Source: GCA-003244245 sp036494005 (GTDB taxonomy: Bacteria; Actinomycetota; Actinomycetes; Mycobacteriales; Pseudonocardiaceae). Taken from it: a stretch of 18,290 nucleotides of DNA. The translations under genes were made by a program, and so were the position numbers. This document shows, in pieces, positions 1 through 6,634 of the stretch. The first letter of the stretch is position 1, and the number at the start of each line of letters is the position of its first letter. Below the pieces are notes generated by a model. The model was not told where the DNA came from, made no database searches, and was given only the letters and a program-made list of their open reading frames with translations. Location of the stretch: assembly GCA_036494005.1 (NCBI GenBank), contig DASXOV010000213.1, positions 1-18,290 of the forward strand, given 5' to 3'.

Positions 1-2
1 TC

Positions 3-1310
3 GTGTTACCCGCGCGGCGGATGGGCAACCGGCTGGCACGGATGGAGCGCGAGGCGGCCGACCACAACGCCGCCATGAGCAACCAGATGACCGAGCGGTT
101 CTCTGCTCCGGGCGCCACGCTGGTCAAGCTGTTCGGGCGTCCGGCCGACGAGTCAGCCGAGTTCGCCGCCAGGGCCACGCGGGTCCGTGACATCGGGATA
201 CGCACGGCGATGGTGCAGTGGGTGTTCATCACCGCATTGACCCTGGTCTCGGCATTGGCGCTGGCCGTGGTGTACGGCCTCGGCGGGTTCTACGCGCTGC
301 GCGGGCAACTGGATCCCGGCGACGTCGTGGCGCTGGCTCTGCTGCTCACCCGCCTCTACGCCCCGCTCACGGCGCTGGCCAGCGCCCGGGTCGAGGTGAT
401 GAGCGCGCTGGTCAGCTTCGACCGGGTGTTCGAGGTGCTCGACCTGGTCCCGCTGATCCGGGAGAAGGCGCAGCCGCGGCGGCTTGCGGACGGGCCGGTG
501 TCGGTGGAGTTCGCCGATGTCCACTTCGCCTACCCTTCGGCGGACCGGGTGTCGCTGGCCTCGCTGGAAGAGGTCGCGAAGCTGGACCAGCGCGGCGGAG
601 CGGAGGTCCTGCACGGGGTGTCGTTCCGCGCCGAACCGGGTCAGATGGTGGCACTGGTCGGCTCGTCGGGCGCCGGGAAGTCGACCATCGCGCAACTGCT
701 GCCCCGGCTCTACGACGTCGACGAGGGTTCCGTGCGGCTCGCTGGAGTGGACGTCCGCGAGCTGTCGTTCGACTCGATCCGCGACACGCTGGGAATGGTC
801 ACCCAGGATGGGCACCTGTTCCACGACTCGATCCGGGCGAACTTGCTGCTGGCCCGTCCGCAGGCCGATGACGACGAACTGTGGGACGTGCTGGGACGGG
901 CCCGGCTCGGCGAACTCGTCGCGGCGCTGCCCGACGGACTGGACACCGTCGTCGGCGAGCGCGGCTACCGGCTCTCCGGCGGTGAGCGCCAGCGGCTGAC
1001 GATCGCGCGGCTGCTGCTCGCCCGGCCCCGGGTGGTGATTCTCGATGAAGCCACCGCACACCTGGACTCCACCTCAGAGGTCGCCGTACAGGAAGCGCTG
1101 GGTGAGGCGCTCGCAGGGCGAACCGCGGTCGTGATCGCGCACCGGCTGTCCACCATCCGGGCTGCGGACGTCATTCTCGTCGTCGAGAACGGACGGATCG
1201 TGGAACGCGGCACCCATCGCGAACTGCTCGACGCGGGCGGGCGCTACCAAGAGCTGTACCGGACCCAGTTCGACCAGCCCACCGTGCTGGAACCGGTGGT
1301 GACCGCCTAG
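3..1310 (+). CDS. ABC exporter, TM-NBD half-transporter (5' truncated by window edge)
   Basis: C-terminal part of a fused membrane plus ATPase subunit of a multidrug/lipid-type ABC exporter; the reading frame is open to the window edge, so the true start lies upstream. Residues about 68-125 (counted from the first visible GTG) hold the last two membrane segments, followed by a complete nucleotide-binding domain. Visible motifs are Walker A GSSGAGKST (220-228), Q-loop Gln268, signature LSGGE (324-328), Walker B VVILDEA (344-350) and H-loop His380. An insert of about 20 residues between the first strand and Walker A (around SADRVSLASLEEVAK) is, from memory, common in actinobacterial exporters. 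The substrate cannot be read from sequence. The stop overlaps the stop of the convergent nitrobindin-like gene. Family assignment is secure. Confidence 0.93.
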   Translation: MLPARRMGNRLARMEREAADHNAAMSNQMTERFSAPGATLVKLFGRPADESAEFAARATRVRDIGIRTAMVQWVFITALTLVSALALAVVYGLGGFYALRGQLDPGDVVALALLLTRLYAPLTALASARVEVMSALVSFDRVFEVLDLVPLIREKAQPRRLADGPVSVEFADVHFAYPSADRVSLASLEEVAKLDQRGGAEVLHGVSFRAEPGQMVALVGSSGAGKSTIAQLLPRLYDVDEGSVRLAGVDVRELSFDSIRDTLGMVTQDGHLFHDSIRANLLLARPQADDDELWDVLGRARLGELVAALPDGLDTVVGERGYRLSGGERQRLTIARLLLARPRVVILDEATAHLDSTSEVAVQEALGEALAGRTAVVIAHRLSTIRAADVILVVENGRIVERGTHRELLDAGGRYQELYRTQFDQPTVLEPVVTA

Positions 1311-1903
1311 CCGACGATCCGGGTCAGCTGCGCGGACAGGTGCGGCTGCATGGGCAGGCCACGCAACGCCCGCTCCTCGACGTAGGCCAGCTGGCCGTCA
1401 TCCAGGATGCCGTAGAGCCGGGCGGCCTCGGTGGTTTCCCGGGCCGAGTCGGAGCGGAACACCGCGTCTGTGCTCAGCTCCCACGAACTGTCGGTGGTGG
1501 CGCCGCCGTACCAGATCTCGCAGATGCCGAACATGTGGGCGAGGATCACCTCGATGGTCCCGTCCTCGTCCATCCGCCACCACCCGACCTCCCGAGCCGC
1601 CGGGCGCAGTACCTCACCGGTGGGGCTGAGCAACCACGACCGCGCCTCGTAGATCAGGAACGGCCTGCCGTCGTGCGCGAAGGTGACCTGCTGACCATAG
1701 GGGAACTCACCGAGCAGTGAGGGGTACTGGGCCAGGCCCTCCCCCCGCCATACTCCGATCAGCGGAGCCAGTGACTCACACTGCGGGTGCAACGCCACGC
1801 CGCGCCCCAGGCTGGCGGAGTCCATGCCGACCGGGAGATCGTCGAACTGTGGCAGATCGCGATCGGCTGCGTCACTCGATCCGACTGGGGAAGTGTCGCT
1901 CAT
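1307..1903 (-). CDS. Nitrobindin-like heme-binding beta-barrel protein (FABP/DUF1794 family)
   Basis: A 198-aa cytosolic protein of the family that includes M. tuberculosis Rv2717c and the C-terminal domain of human THAP4. These form a 10-stranded beta-barrel that binds ferric heme and can react with NO or isomerise peroxynitrite. The family signature GxWxGxG is at residues 50-56 (G50, W52, G54, G56). A conserved C-terminal MQPHLSAQL stretch places His188 as the likely proximal heme ligand. The first 40 residues are polar and not part of the barrel. The ATG at 1903 is preceded by GAGGAAC, an acceptable ribosome-binding site. The gene is monocistronic and convergent with the ABC exporter, sharing the bases CTAG between the two stops. 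A four-copy 17-bp repeat lies 60-127 bp upstream and could be regulatory. Heme binding is inferred from the family. Confidence 0.88.
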   Translation of the reverse strand: MSDTSPVGSSDAADRDLPQFDDLPVGMDSASLGRGVALHPQCESLAPLIGVWRGEGLAQYPSLLGEFPYGQQVTFAHDGRPFLIYEARSWLLSPTGEVLRPAAREVGWWRMDEDGTIEVILAHMFGICEIWYGGATTDSSWELSTDAVFRSDSARETTEAARLYGILDDGQLAYVEERALRGLPMQPHLSAQLTRIVG

Positions 1904-1962
1904 CGTTCCTCGGTGAACAGTCAGGACACCACAACGCCGAACGGGGCGTTCAGCGCGTCGGC

Positions 1963-2030
1963 GCCGATCAACAGGATGGGCCGATCAACAAGATCAGCCG
2001 ATCGACAAGATGGGCCGATCAACGGGTTGG
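1963..2030. repeat. Tandem 17-bp repeat, 4 copies
   Basis: Four head-to-tail units occupy 1963-1979, 1980-1996, 1997-2013 and 2014-2030, with consensus GCCGATCAACAAGATGG and one to five differences per unit. A 17-bp period is not a multiple of three, so the repeat is not a protein repeat, and the weak ORF that crosses it is not believable. It lies 60-127 bp upstream of the nitrobindin-like gene. It may be an operator array or a neutral minisatellite. Confidence 0.9.
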
Positions 2031-2141
2031 ATTGTAGACCGGGTCGTCGCGGAGCGTACTGCGCAGGCGGGTGCCATGACCACCGTCTGCTCTGACGGTG
2101 TCCGACCGCTGCGCCGAGACCGCCCGTGACCCAACAGGTTC

Positions 2142-2162
2142 TGCCCGGTCGTCCACCGGGCA
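2142..2162. other. Short perfect hairpin in the 1904-2456 intergenic region
   Basis: An 8-bp perfect stem (TGCCCGGT / ACCGGGCA) closes a 5-nt loop. It is followed by CAAAG rather than a T tract, so a terminator role is uncertain. It lies in the gene-free stretch between the nitrobindin-like gene and the L,D-transpeptidase gene. I see no coding potential in 2031-2400. Confidence 0.5.
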
Positions 2163-2272
2163 AAGTCACCGGGAACCCCGGGTACCGGTGCACCGTCTCA
2201 TCGCCGCCCCTCCGCCGAACCGCGGGGAGGACGCCGCCCGAGGGCCGAACCTGACGGGCGGGCACGCCGCCC

Positions 2273-2310
2273 GGCCGTCACCGGACACCTTCCCCCGCCC
2301 GGTGACGGCC
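2273..2310. other. Perfect 12-bp inverted repeat (strong hairpin) upstream of the L,D-transpeptidase gene
   Basis: The arms GGCCGTCACCGG (2273-2284) and CCGGTGACGGCC (2299-2310) are perfectly complementary around a 14-nt loop. No T-run follows on either strand. It could be a terminator, a regulator binding site or a structured RNA element. It lies about 90 bp upstream of the likely promoter of the L,D-transpeptidase gene. Confidence 0.6.
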
Positions 2311-2400
2311 TGGCCGGGCACGCAGCGCACACACCTGACCGGGTGGCAACGCTCCCTCAGAGTTACCCCGGAAGGGCCTGCAAGCTCCTCGGGAAAGCAG

Positions 2401-2406
2401 TACGCT
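2401..2406 (+). promoter_or_regulatory. Candidate -10 element (TACGCT) for the L,D-transpeptidase gene
   Basis: TACGCT fits the actinobacterial TAnnnT -10 pattern. Transcription would begin near 2412-2413, at or next to an ATG that opens a 12-codon ORF inside the duplicated leader. No good -35 hexamer is visible. Prediction only. Confidence 0.4.
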
Positions 2407-2410
2407 TACA

Positions 2411-2448
2411 AATGATTACCGAGGGGAGTAATGATTACCGAGGGGAGT
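2411..2448 (+). repeat. Perfect 19-bp tandem duplication carrying two Shine-Dalgarno sequences
   Basis: AATGATTACCGAGGGGAGT occurs at 2411-2429 and again, identically, at 2430-2448. Each copy contains GAGGGGAG, and the second lies 9 nt before the GTG start at 2457, so it is the functional ribosome-binding site. The first copy is 28 nt away and cannot serve the same start. Confidence 0.95.
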
Positions 2449-2450
2449 GA
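2412..2450 (+). CDS. Possible 12-codon leader peptide (uORF) of the L,D-transpeptidase gene
   Basis: ATG at 2412 reads MITEGSNDYRGE and stops with TGA at 2448-2450, six bases before the L,D-transpeptidase GTG. The ATG is 5 nt after the candidate -10 element, so it could be translated as a leaderless start. The peptide is encoded almost entirely by the 19-bp duplication, so it may be a by-product of that duplication. No homology is known to me; low confidence that it is translated. Confidence 0.2.
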   Translation: MITEGSNDYRGE

Positions 2451-2456
2451 AGTGTC

Positions 2457-2903
2457 GTGCGTTTTACCTACCACGTTGTGGTAGCACTGATGCTAGCCAT
2501 CAGCGGCACGTTGCTGACCGGGACGGTGGCGATGGCGCAGCAGTCCGCAGTGCCGTGCTCGCAGGCGGCGGTGGCCTGCGTGGACCTGGCCTCCGAGCAG
2601 GCGTGGCTGGTGCAGAACGGGCAGATCGTCTATGGGCCCACGCCGATCACGGCCGGTAAACCTTCCGCGCAGACCCCGGTCGGCCGGTTCACGGTGCGCT
2701 GGAAGGACAAGAACCACCGCAGTTCGGCGTTCAACAACGCGCCGATGCCGTACTCGGTGTTCTTCACCAGCACCGGGGTCGCCTTCCACGAAGGCAGCCT
2801 GAAGCGCCAGTCAGCCGGGTGCATCCACCTCGGGCACAATGCCGCTGTCACGTTCTACAAGCGCTTGGCGGTGGGTCAGGTCGTCGAGGTCGTCAGCAAC
2901 TGA
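2457..2903 (+). CDS. Short secreted L,D-transpeptidase (YkuD domain)
   Basis: A 148-aa exported enzyme of the YkuD family, which makes 3-3 cross-links in peptidoglycan or attaches proteins to it. Residues 1-27 form a signal peptide ending AMA, with predicted cleavage before QQ. The rest is a bare catalytic domain with no Ig-like or peptidoglycan-binding modules. The active-site region shows His111 (FHEGS) and nucleophile Cys122 in SAGCIHL; the usual SHGC motif has Ala in place of His. Only 10 residues separate the two catalytic residues, shorter than the typical spacing. The GTG start is chosen from the GAGGGGAG site 9 nt upstream and the immediate signal peptide. The 3' end carries a 15-bp duplication over the stop codon. 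The partner substrate is unknown. Confidence 0.85.
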   Translation: MRFTYHVVVALMLAISGTLLTGTVAMAQQSAVPCSQAAVACVDLASEQAWLVQNGQIVYGPTPITAGKPSAQTPVGRFTVRWKDKNHRSSAFNNAPMPYSVFFTSTGVAFHEGSLKRQSAGCIHLGHNAAVTFYKRLAVGQVVEVVSN

Positions 2904-2914
2904 CTCGTCAGCAA
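2890..2914. repeat. Short direct duplication spanning the L,D-transpeptidase stop codon
   Basis: TCGTCAGCAA occurs at 2890-2899 and 2905-2914, a 15-bp period with a partly conserved remainder. The last codons read V-V-S-N-stop, then L-V-S-N-W after the stop. It looks like a tandem duplication of the gene's extreme 3' end. Confidence 0.7.
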
Positions 2915-2919
2915 TTGGC

Positions 2920-3612
2920 TCACGTCGGCGAGGCGAGTGTGCACAGCGCGGAGAGTAATTCGCGCAGAGCGTGCCCCCGGTGCGACATGGCGTCCTTTTC
3001 CGCGGAGTCCAGTTCAGCCGAAGTACGCGTTTCCCCGTCCGGCACGAAGATCGGGTCGTAGCCGAATCCGTTGCTGCCACGTGGCGCGGTGGTCAGCGTG
3101 CCGCGCCACTCCGCTCGCGCCACCAGGTCCTGGACCTCCTGGCTGAGCGGCACGACCAGTGCGGCGACGCAGACGAACGCCGCGCCCCGGCGGTGGTCCG
3201 GGACATCCCGCACCTGGTCGAGTACCAACCGCAGATTGGCGGCGTCATCACCGTGGCGCCCGGCCCAGCGGGCCGAGAGCACCCCCGGCATACCGTTCAG
3301 CGCATCCACCGTCAGACCCGAATCGTCCGCCACGGCAGGCAGACCGGTGGCCGCCGCCGCATCCCGTGCCTTGGCCAGCGCGTTCTGCTCGAACGTGGCT
3401 CCCGTCTCGGGGGCCTCCGGGAACGCCGGCAGGTCGGCGAGCCCGAGCACCTCGATCCCCCCGATACCCGACAACGCCAGAATCCGGCGTAGCTCAGCGA
3501 GCTTTCCGCCGTTGCGCGTGGCCAGCAGCAGCTGCACCCCGGTTGGCTGTCGTTCGAGACCGCCGAAACCGGGGTTGGTAGTCCTTGAAGAGCCGCCCGG
3601 TTGAGGGGTCAC
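2920..3612 (-). CDS. rdgB: XTP/dITP diphosphatase (non-canonical purine NTP pyrophosphatase)
   Basis: Hydrolyses ITP, dITP and XTP to monophosphates, keeping deaminated purines out of nucleic acids. Family motifs are clear: LLLATRNGGKLAEL near the N terminus, DDSGLTVDAL, GSNGFGYDPIF and the C-terminal SHRGHALREL. The GTG at 3612 overlaps the rph TGA as GTGA, which argues for translational coupling, so I keep it. It adds about 25 poorly conserved residues, and a GTG at 3537, directly before the conserved LLLATRN strand, would give the usual family length of about 205 aa. Neither start has a strong Shine-Dalgarno. It is the second gene of an rph-rdgB operon, the same order as in M. tuberculosis (Rv1340-Rv1341). 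Function is secure; the start is not. Confidence 0.92.
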   Translation of the reverse strand: MTPQPGGSSRTTNPGFGGLERQPTGVQLLLATRNGGKLAELRRILALSGIGGIEVLGLADLPAFPEAPETGATFEQNALAKARDAAAATGLPAVADDSGLTVDALNGMPGVLSARWAGRHGDDAANLRLVLDQVRDVPDHRRGAAFVCVAALVVPLSQEVQDLVARAEWRGTLTTAPRGSNGFGYDPIFVPDGETRTSAELDSAEKDAMSHRGHALRELLSALCTLASPT

Positions 3613-4364
3613 GACCCTGACCGGGGCAGCTCACCGGGGTAGGGCTCGGTCAACACCTTGGCCTGTAGCACGGCCAGCTCCCGGCAGCCCTCCAACGCCA
3701 TGTCCAGCATCTGGTCCAGGGTGGACCGCGCGAAGGTGGCGCCCTCCCCGGTGCCCTGTATCTCGACCAGGGTTCCGGTGTCGGTGGCCACCACGTTCAT
3801 GTCGACCTCGGCACGGGAGTCCTCCTCGTAGGCGAGGTCCAGCCGGACCCGGCCTTCCACCACACCGACGCTGACCGCGGACACCGTGCAGGACAGCGGC
3901 TGCGGGTCCGCCAACCGCCCGGCCGCCCGCAACCAGCTGACCGCGTCGGCCAGCGCGACGTAGGCGCCGGTGATCGCCGCCGTCCGGGTGCCGCCGTCGG
4001 CCTGGATCACGTCGCAGTCCAGCGAAATGGTGTTCTCGCCCAGCGCGGACAGGTCGATGCAGGATCGCAGGGCGCGCCCGACCAGCCGGCTGATCTCGTG
4101 AGTGCGTCCGCCGAGGCGGCCCTTGACCGATTCCCGGTCGCTGCGGGTGTGCGTGGCAGAGGGCAACATCGCGTACTCGGCGGTGAGCCAGCCCAGGCCG
4201 GAACCCTTGCGCCAGCGCGGTACCCCTTCGACGACACTCGCCGCACAGAGCACCCGGGTCCGGCCGAACTCGATCAAGACCGAGCCGGCGGGCCACTGCT
4301 GGTAGCCCCGTGTGATGCGCACCTCGCGCAGTTCGTCGTCGTTCCTGCCATCGGCTCGTGCCAC
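3609..4364 (-). CDS. rph: Ribonuclease PH
   Basis: Phosphorolytic 3'-5' exoribonuclease that trims tRNA 3' ends and other structured RNA. The N terminus ARADGRNDDELREVRITRGY, the core LTAEYAMLPSATHTR and ISLDCDVIQADGGTRTAAITGAYVA all match RNase PH, and the acidic AEVDMNVVATDTG segment supplies catalytic carboxylates. The protein is 251 aa from the GTG at 4364. An in-frame GTG at 4409 would add 15 non-conserved residues. The 4364 start is preferred because a TACGCT -10 hexamer ends 6 nt before it, as expected for a leaderless transcript, and because the family begins just there. The gene is divergent from the DUF2231 gene with only 63 bp between them, and is followed by the overlapping rdgB. 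Confidence 0.94.
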   Translation of the reverse strand: MARADGRNDDELREVRITRGYQQWPAGSVLIEFGRTRVLCAASVVEGVPRWRKGSGLGWLTAEYAMLPSATHTRSDRESVKGRLGGRTHEISRLVGRALRSCIDLSALGENTISLDCDVIQADGGTRTAAITGAYVALADAVSWLRAAGRLADPQPLSCTVSAVSVGVVEGRVRLDLAYEEDSRAEVDMNVVATDTGTLVEIQGTGEGATFARSTLDQMLDMALEGCRELAVLQAKVLTEPYPGELPRSGS

Positions 4365-4370
4365 CGTGTC

Positions 4371-4376
4371 AGCGTA
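4371..4376 (-). promoter_or_regulatory. -10 element of a leaderless rph promoter (TACGCT)
   Basis: On the minus strand TACGCT is followed by 6 nt and then the GTG start of rph at 4364. The spacing places the transcription start at or next to the start codon. It is back-to-back with the promoter of the divergent DUF2231 gene. Confidence 0.6.
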
Positions 4377-4415
4377 CCCACGGGTTCGCGTAACGCGGTC
4401 CTTACCCACCGGCCG

Positions 4416-4421
4416 TAGGGT
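4416..4421 (+). promoter_or_regulatory. -10 element of a leaderless DUF2231 promoter (TAGGGT)
   Basis: TAGGGT, then 6 nt, then GTG at 4428. No Shine-Dalgarno can fit between the expected transcription start and the start codon. It forms a divergent pair with the rph promoter, with hexamer edges 39 bp apart. Confidence 0.6.
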
Positions 4422-4427
4422 CTACCG

Positions 4428-4994
4428 GTGATCTCGGTACAGCAACTGATGACGATCGACGGGCTGCCGGTGCACCCATTGGTCGTGCACGCCGTGGTGG
4501 TGCTGCTCCCGCTGTCCGCGGTGGGGGTCGTTCTGATCGCGCTTCGCCCGCCATGGCGGCGTCGCTACGGCGCCCCGGTCGCTGTGCTGGCGGTACTCTC
4601 CGTCGCCGCCGTCCCGGTCGCCCAGCAGACCGGGGAGCAACTCAAGGCCAGGCTCGACGCGACGCAGAACCCGCTGATCAACCAGCACGCCGAGCTCGGT
4701 GGCACCTTGCTGCCGTACGCGATCGTCTTCGGGGTGCTCGCGGTGGCGCTGGTGCTCATCGGCCCGGTGGCCGATCGCAGGCGGCTGGTCCCGGAGAGTG
4801 CAGCCCCAGAGAGTGCTGCCCCGGAGGGGGGCGTGCCGGAGCAGGGCCCGGCCGGGGGGCGCGGCCCGCTGCGAGTGCTGGTCGTCGTGATCGCGGCACT
4901 CGCGGTGCTCAGCGCGGTGGCGACCACGGCACAGGTGATCCGGATCGGGCACAGCGGGTCAGAAGCGGTGTGGGAAGGCATAGGCACCAGCTGA
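4428..4994 (+). CDS. DUF2231 integral membrane protein
   Basis: A 188-aa polytopic membrane protein with four predicted membrane segments (about residues 15-38, 48-65, 95-115 and 142-163). The N-terminal GLPVHPLVVHAVVVLLPL, with paired histidines, and the C-terminal GHSGSEAVW are typical of DUF2231 proteins. The family function is not established; the conserved histidines have led to suggestions of heme or redox roles, which I cannot confirm here. The loop between segments 3 and 4 has an acidic, Pro/Ala-rich stretch made by a 15-bp imperfect duplication (ESAAPESAAPEGG). The GTG at 4428 is chosen from the leaderless -10 arrangement; an ATG at 4449 (MTIDGLPVHP) is the alternative. It is divergent from rph and convergent with the MBL-fold gene (34 bp between stops). 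Confidence 0.83.
   Translation: MISVQQLMTIDGLPVHPLVVHAVVVLLPLSAVGVVLIALRPPWRRRYGAPVAVLAVLSVAAVPVAQQTGEQLKARLDATQNPLINQHAELGGTLLPYAIVFGVLAVALVLIGPVADRRRLVPESAAPESAAPEGGVPEQGPAGGRGPLRVLVVVIAALAVLSAVATTAQVIRIGHSGSEAVWEGIGTS
4794..4823. repeat. 15-bp imperfect tandem duplication inside the DUF2231 gene
   Basis: GAGAGTGCAGCCCCA (4794-4808) is followed by GAGAGTGCTGCCCCG (4809-4823), differing at two positions. It is in frame and encodes ESAAP twice in a hydrophilic loop. Confidence 0.8.
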
Positions 4995-5028
4995 GTGACC
5001 ACCCCGGGTGACCCAGATGTCCCGAGGC

Positions 5029-5787
5029 TCAGATGTCGTAGTCCGCACCGGCCCGGACCAGCTCGACCGGCCCGTCGAAGACGTCCTTGGCCTCGGCGAA
5101 CACCTGCGCAGCGGCGGTCCACGGGGGCACGTGGGTGATCAGCAGCCTGCCGACTCCCGCCGCCGCCGCTGTCTTTCCGGCGTCGAGGCCGGAGAGGTGC
5201 ACCCCGCGCGGATTCTCGGCCCGATCAGGCCAGGACGCCTCGGCGAGTAACACGTCGGCGCCGGTAGCCAGCTCGACCAGCGACTCGCAGGGCCCGGTGT
5301 CACCGGAGTAGACCAGGGTCCGGCCTTCGTGGCCGACCCGGATCGCATAGGCCTCGCAGGGATGGTCGACCGGCGCGACCCTGATATCGAGCGCCCCGAT
5401 CCGGATCGGGCCACTGAACGGGCGGAAGTCGTACACGTCGGACAGGTCGGCGCCGGCCCGTTCCGCGGCGCTGGGGGCATAGGCGGCGGCCAGCCGATCG
5501 GCGAGCTGCGAAGGGCCGTGCAACGCCAACGGCCGCTCGGGCGTGTGCACCGGGTGGTAGCGGCGATAAACGGTCAGCGCCGAGACGTCAGCGCAGTGGT
5601 CCGGGTGCAGATGGGACAGGACCACCCCGTCGAGCTCACCGGGGTCGATGTGGCGTTGCAGGGCACCGAAAGATCCGTTGCCCAGATCGAGCACCACGGT
5701 GCTGCCGCCCGCTCGGACCAGATAGCCGGAACCGGGCGACTCCGGACCGGGGACGCTGCCGGAGCAGCCCAGCACCGTGAGCAACAT
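5029..5787 (-). CDS. Metallo-beta-lactamase-fold phosphodiesterase (Rv1339-like, probable cyclic-nucleotide PDE)
   Basis: A 252-aa cytosolic MBL-fold hydrolase, orthologous by position and sequence to M. tuberculosis Rv1339, which has been reported as an atypical cAMP phosphodiesterase. The start MLLTVLGCSGS is the family start. The metal-binding motif SHLHPDH is at residues 58-64, with further likely ligands His142, Asp163 (YSGDTG) and the His of ITHVPP near 220. An in-frame TTG precedes the ATG, but the ATG at 5787 is chosen because TAGGAT lies 6 nt upstream, giving a leaderless start. It follows murI on the same strand with a 43-bp gap that contains the promoter and a 16-bp duplication. 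RNase Z-like activity is an alternative for this fold, less likely given synteny. Confidence 0.87.
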   Translation of the reverse strand: MLLTVLGCSGSVPGPESPGSGYLVRAGGSTVVLDLGNGSFGALQRHIDPGELDGVVLSHLHPDHCADVSALTVYRRYHPVHTPERPLALHGPSQLADRLAAAYAPSAAERAGADLSDVYDFRPFSGPIRIGALDIRVAPVDHPCEAYAIRVGHEGRTLVYSGDTGPCESLVELATGADVLLAEASWPDRAENPRGVHLSGLDAGKTAAAAGVGRLLITHVPPWTAAAQVFAEAKDVFDGPVELVRAGADYDI

Positions 5788-5793
5788 CAAGCT

Positions 5794-5799
5794 ATCCTA
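5794..5799 (-). promoter_or_regulatory. -10 element of a leaderless promoter for the MBL-fold gene (TAGGAT)
   Basis: Minus-strand TAGGAT, then 6 nt, then ATG at 5787. It indicates that the MBL-fold gene can be transcribed independently of murI. Confidence 0.6.
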
Positions 5800-5810
5800 A
5801 TGAGCTCGGC

Positions 5811-5842
5811 CGGCTCAGTCCGGGACCGGCTCAGTCCGGGAC
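5811..5842. repeat. Perfect 16-bp tandem duplication containing the murI stop codon
   Basis: CGGCTCAGTCCGGGAC is present at 5811-5826 and again at 5827-5842. The inner copy encodes the last murI codons and its TGA (5831-5833); the outer copy lies downstream and repeats the same stop triplet. Confidence 0.95.
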
Positions 5843-6634
5843 GGGCGCCGCCGTCACCGGCCCCACCAGGGTCGGTCCGAGGAAGCGGCGGGCCAGCCGG
5901 GCGAAGGATGCGGGATCCCCCGTGGCGGTGAACCGGTGCTCGGATTCGGCGTGGCCGGTGCGCTGCAGGTCGGCCTCGGTGAGTACCCGTAGCACGTCCT
6001 TGGCGGTTTCCTCGGCACTGGACACCAGCGTCACCCCGTCACCCATCACGATCTGCAGCACCCCGGTGAGCAGCGGATAGTGCGTGCAGCCCAGGACCAG
6101 GGTGTCCACCCGGGCCTGCTGCAGCGGCTCGAGATAGGCCTGGGCCAGGCCGAGGATCTGCCGTCCCGACGTGGTGCCGCGTTCGACGAAGTCCACGAAC
6201 CGGGGGCAGGCCACTCCGGTGACCTCGATGTGCGGGGCGGCGGCGAATGCGTCGTGGTAGGCGCGAGACGAGATCGTCGCCCGGGTTCCGATCACTCCGA
6301 CGCGGCCGGAGCCGGTGACGGCCGCGGCGCGGCGCACCGCGGGGCGCACCACCTCCACCACCGGGATCGGGTAGCGCTCCCTGGCATCGGCCAGGCAGGC
6401 GGCCGACGCGGTGTTGCAGGCGATCACCAGCAACTTCACCCCGGCGTCGACCAGCTCGTCGGCCACCGCCAGCGCATGGGAACGGACCTGCGCGATGGGC
6501 AACGGGCCGTAGGGGCCGTTCGCGGTGTCCCCGACGTAGTGCAGTAGCTCCCCCGGCAGCTGGTCGGCGATCGCCCGCGCCACCGTCAGCCCGCCGACCC
6601 CGGAGTCGAAGATCCCGATCGGGGCACCGTTCAC
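5831..6634 (-). CDS. murI: Glutamate racemase
   Basis: Converts L-glutamate to D-glutamate for peptidoglycan precursors. The protein is 267 aa, a normal length. The glycine-rich N terminus IGIFDSGVGGLTVARA and GDTANGPYG are diagnostic. The two catalytic cysteines are Cys73 in ACNTAS and Cys183 in GCTHYP, with acidic partner Asp10. The GTG start overlaps the TGA of the upstream rhomboid gene as GTGA (6631-6634), indicating translational coupling. The order rhomboid-murI-MBL is the same as Rv1337-Rv1338-Rv1339. The last four codons and stop are part of a 16-bp tandem duplication. Confidence 0.96.
   Translation of the reverse strand: MNGAPIGIFDSGVGGLTVARAIADQLPGELLHYVGDTANGPYGPLPIAQVRSHALAVADELVDAGVKLLVIACNTASAACLADARERYPIPVVEVVRPAVRRAAAVTGSGRVGVIGTRATISSRAYHDAFAAAPHIEVTGVACPRFVDFVERGTTSGRQILGLAQAYLEPLQQARVDTLVLGCTHYPLLTGVLQIVMGDGVTLVSSAEETAKDVLRVLTEADLQRTGHAESEHRFTATGDPASFARLARRFLGPTLVGPVTAAPVPD

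Noticed and set aside
153..1061. 302-aa antisense frame across the ABC ATPase
   Set aside because: Lies opposite the Walker A to Walker B region; no start signal or domain.
1921..2265. 114-aa minus-strand frame in the intergenic region
   Set aside because: It crosses a 17-bp repeat whose period breaks the frame, has no ribosome-binding site and has no family resemblance.
4365..4409. Earlier GTG start for rph at 4409
   Set aside because: It adds non-conserved residues and runs through the proposed promoter; the TACGCT box sits 6 nt before the 4364 start.
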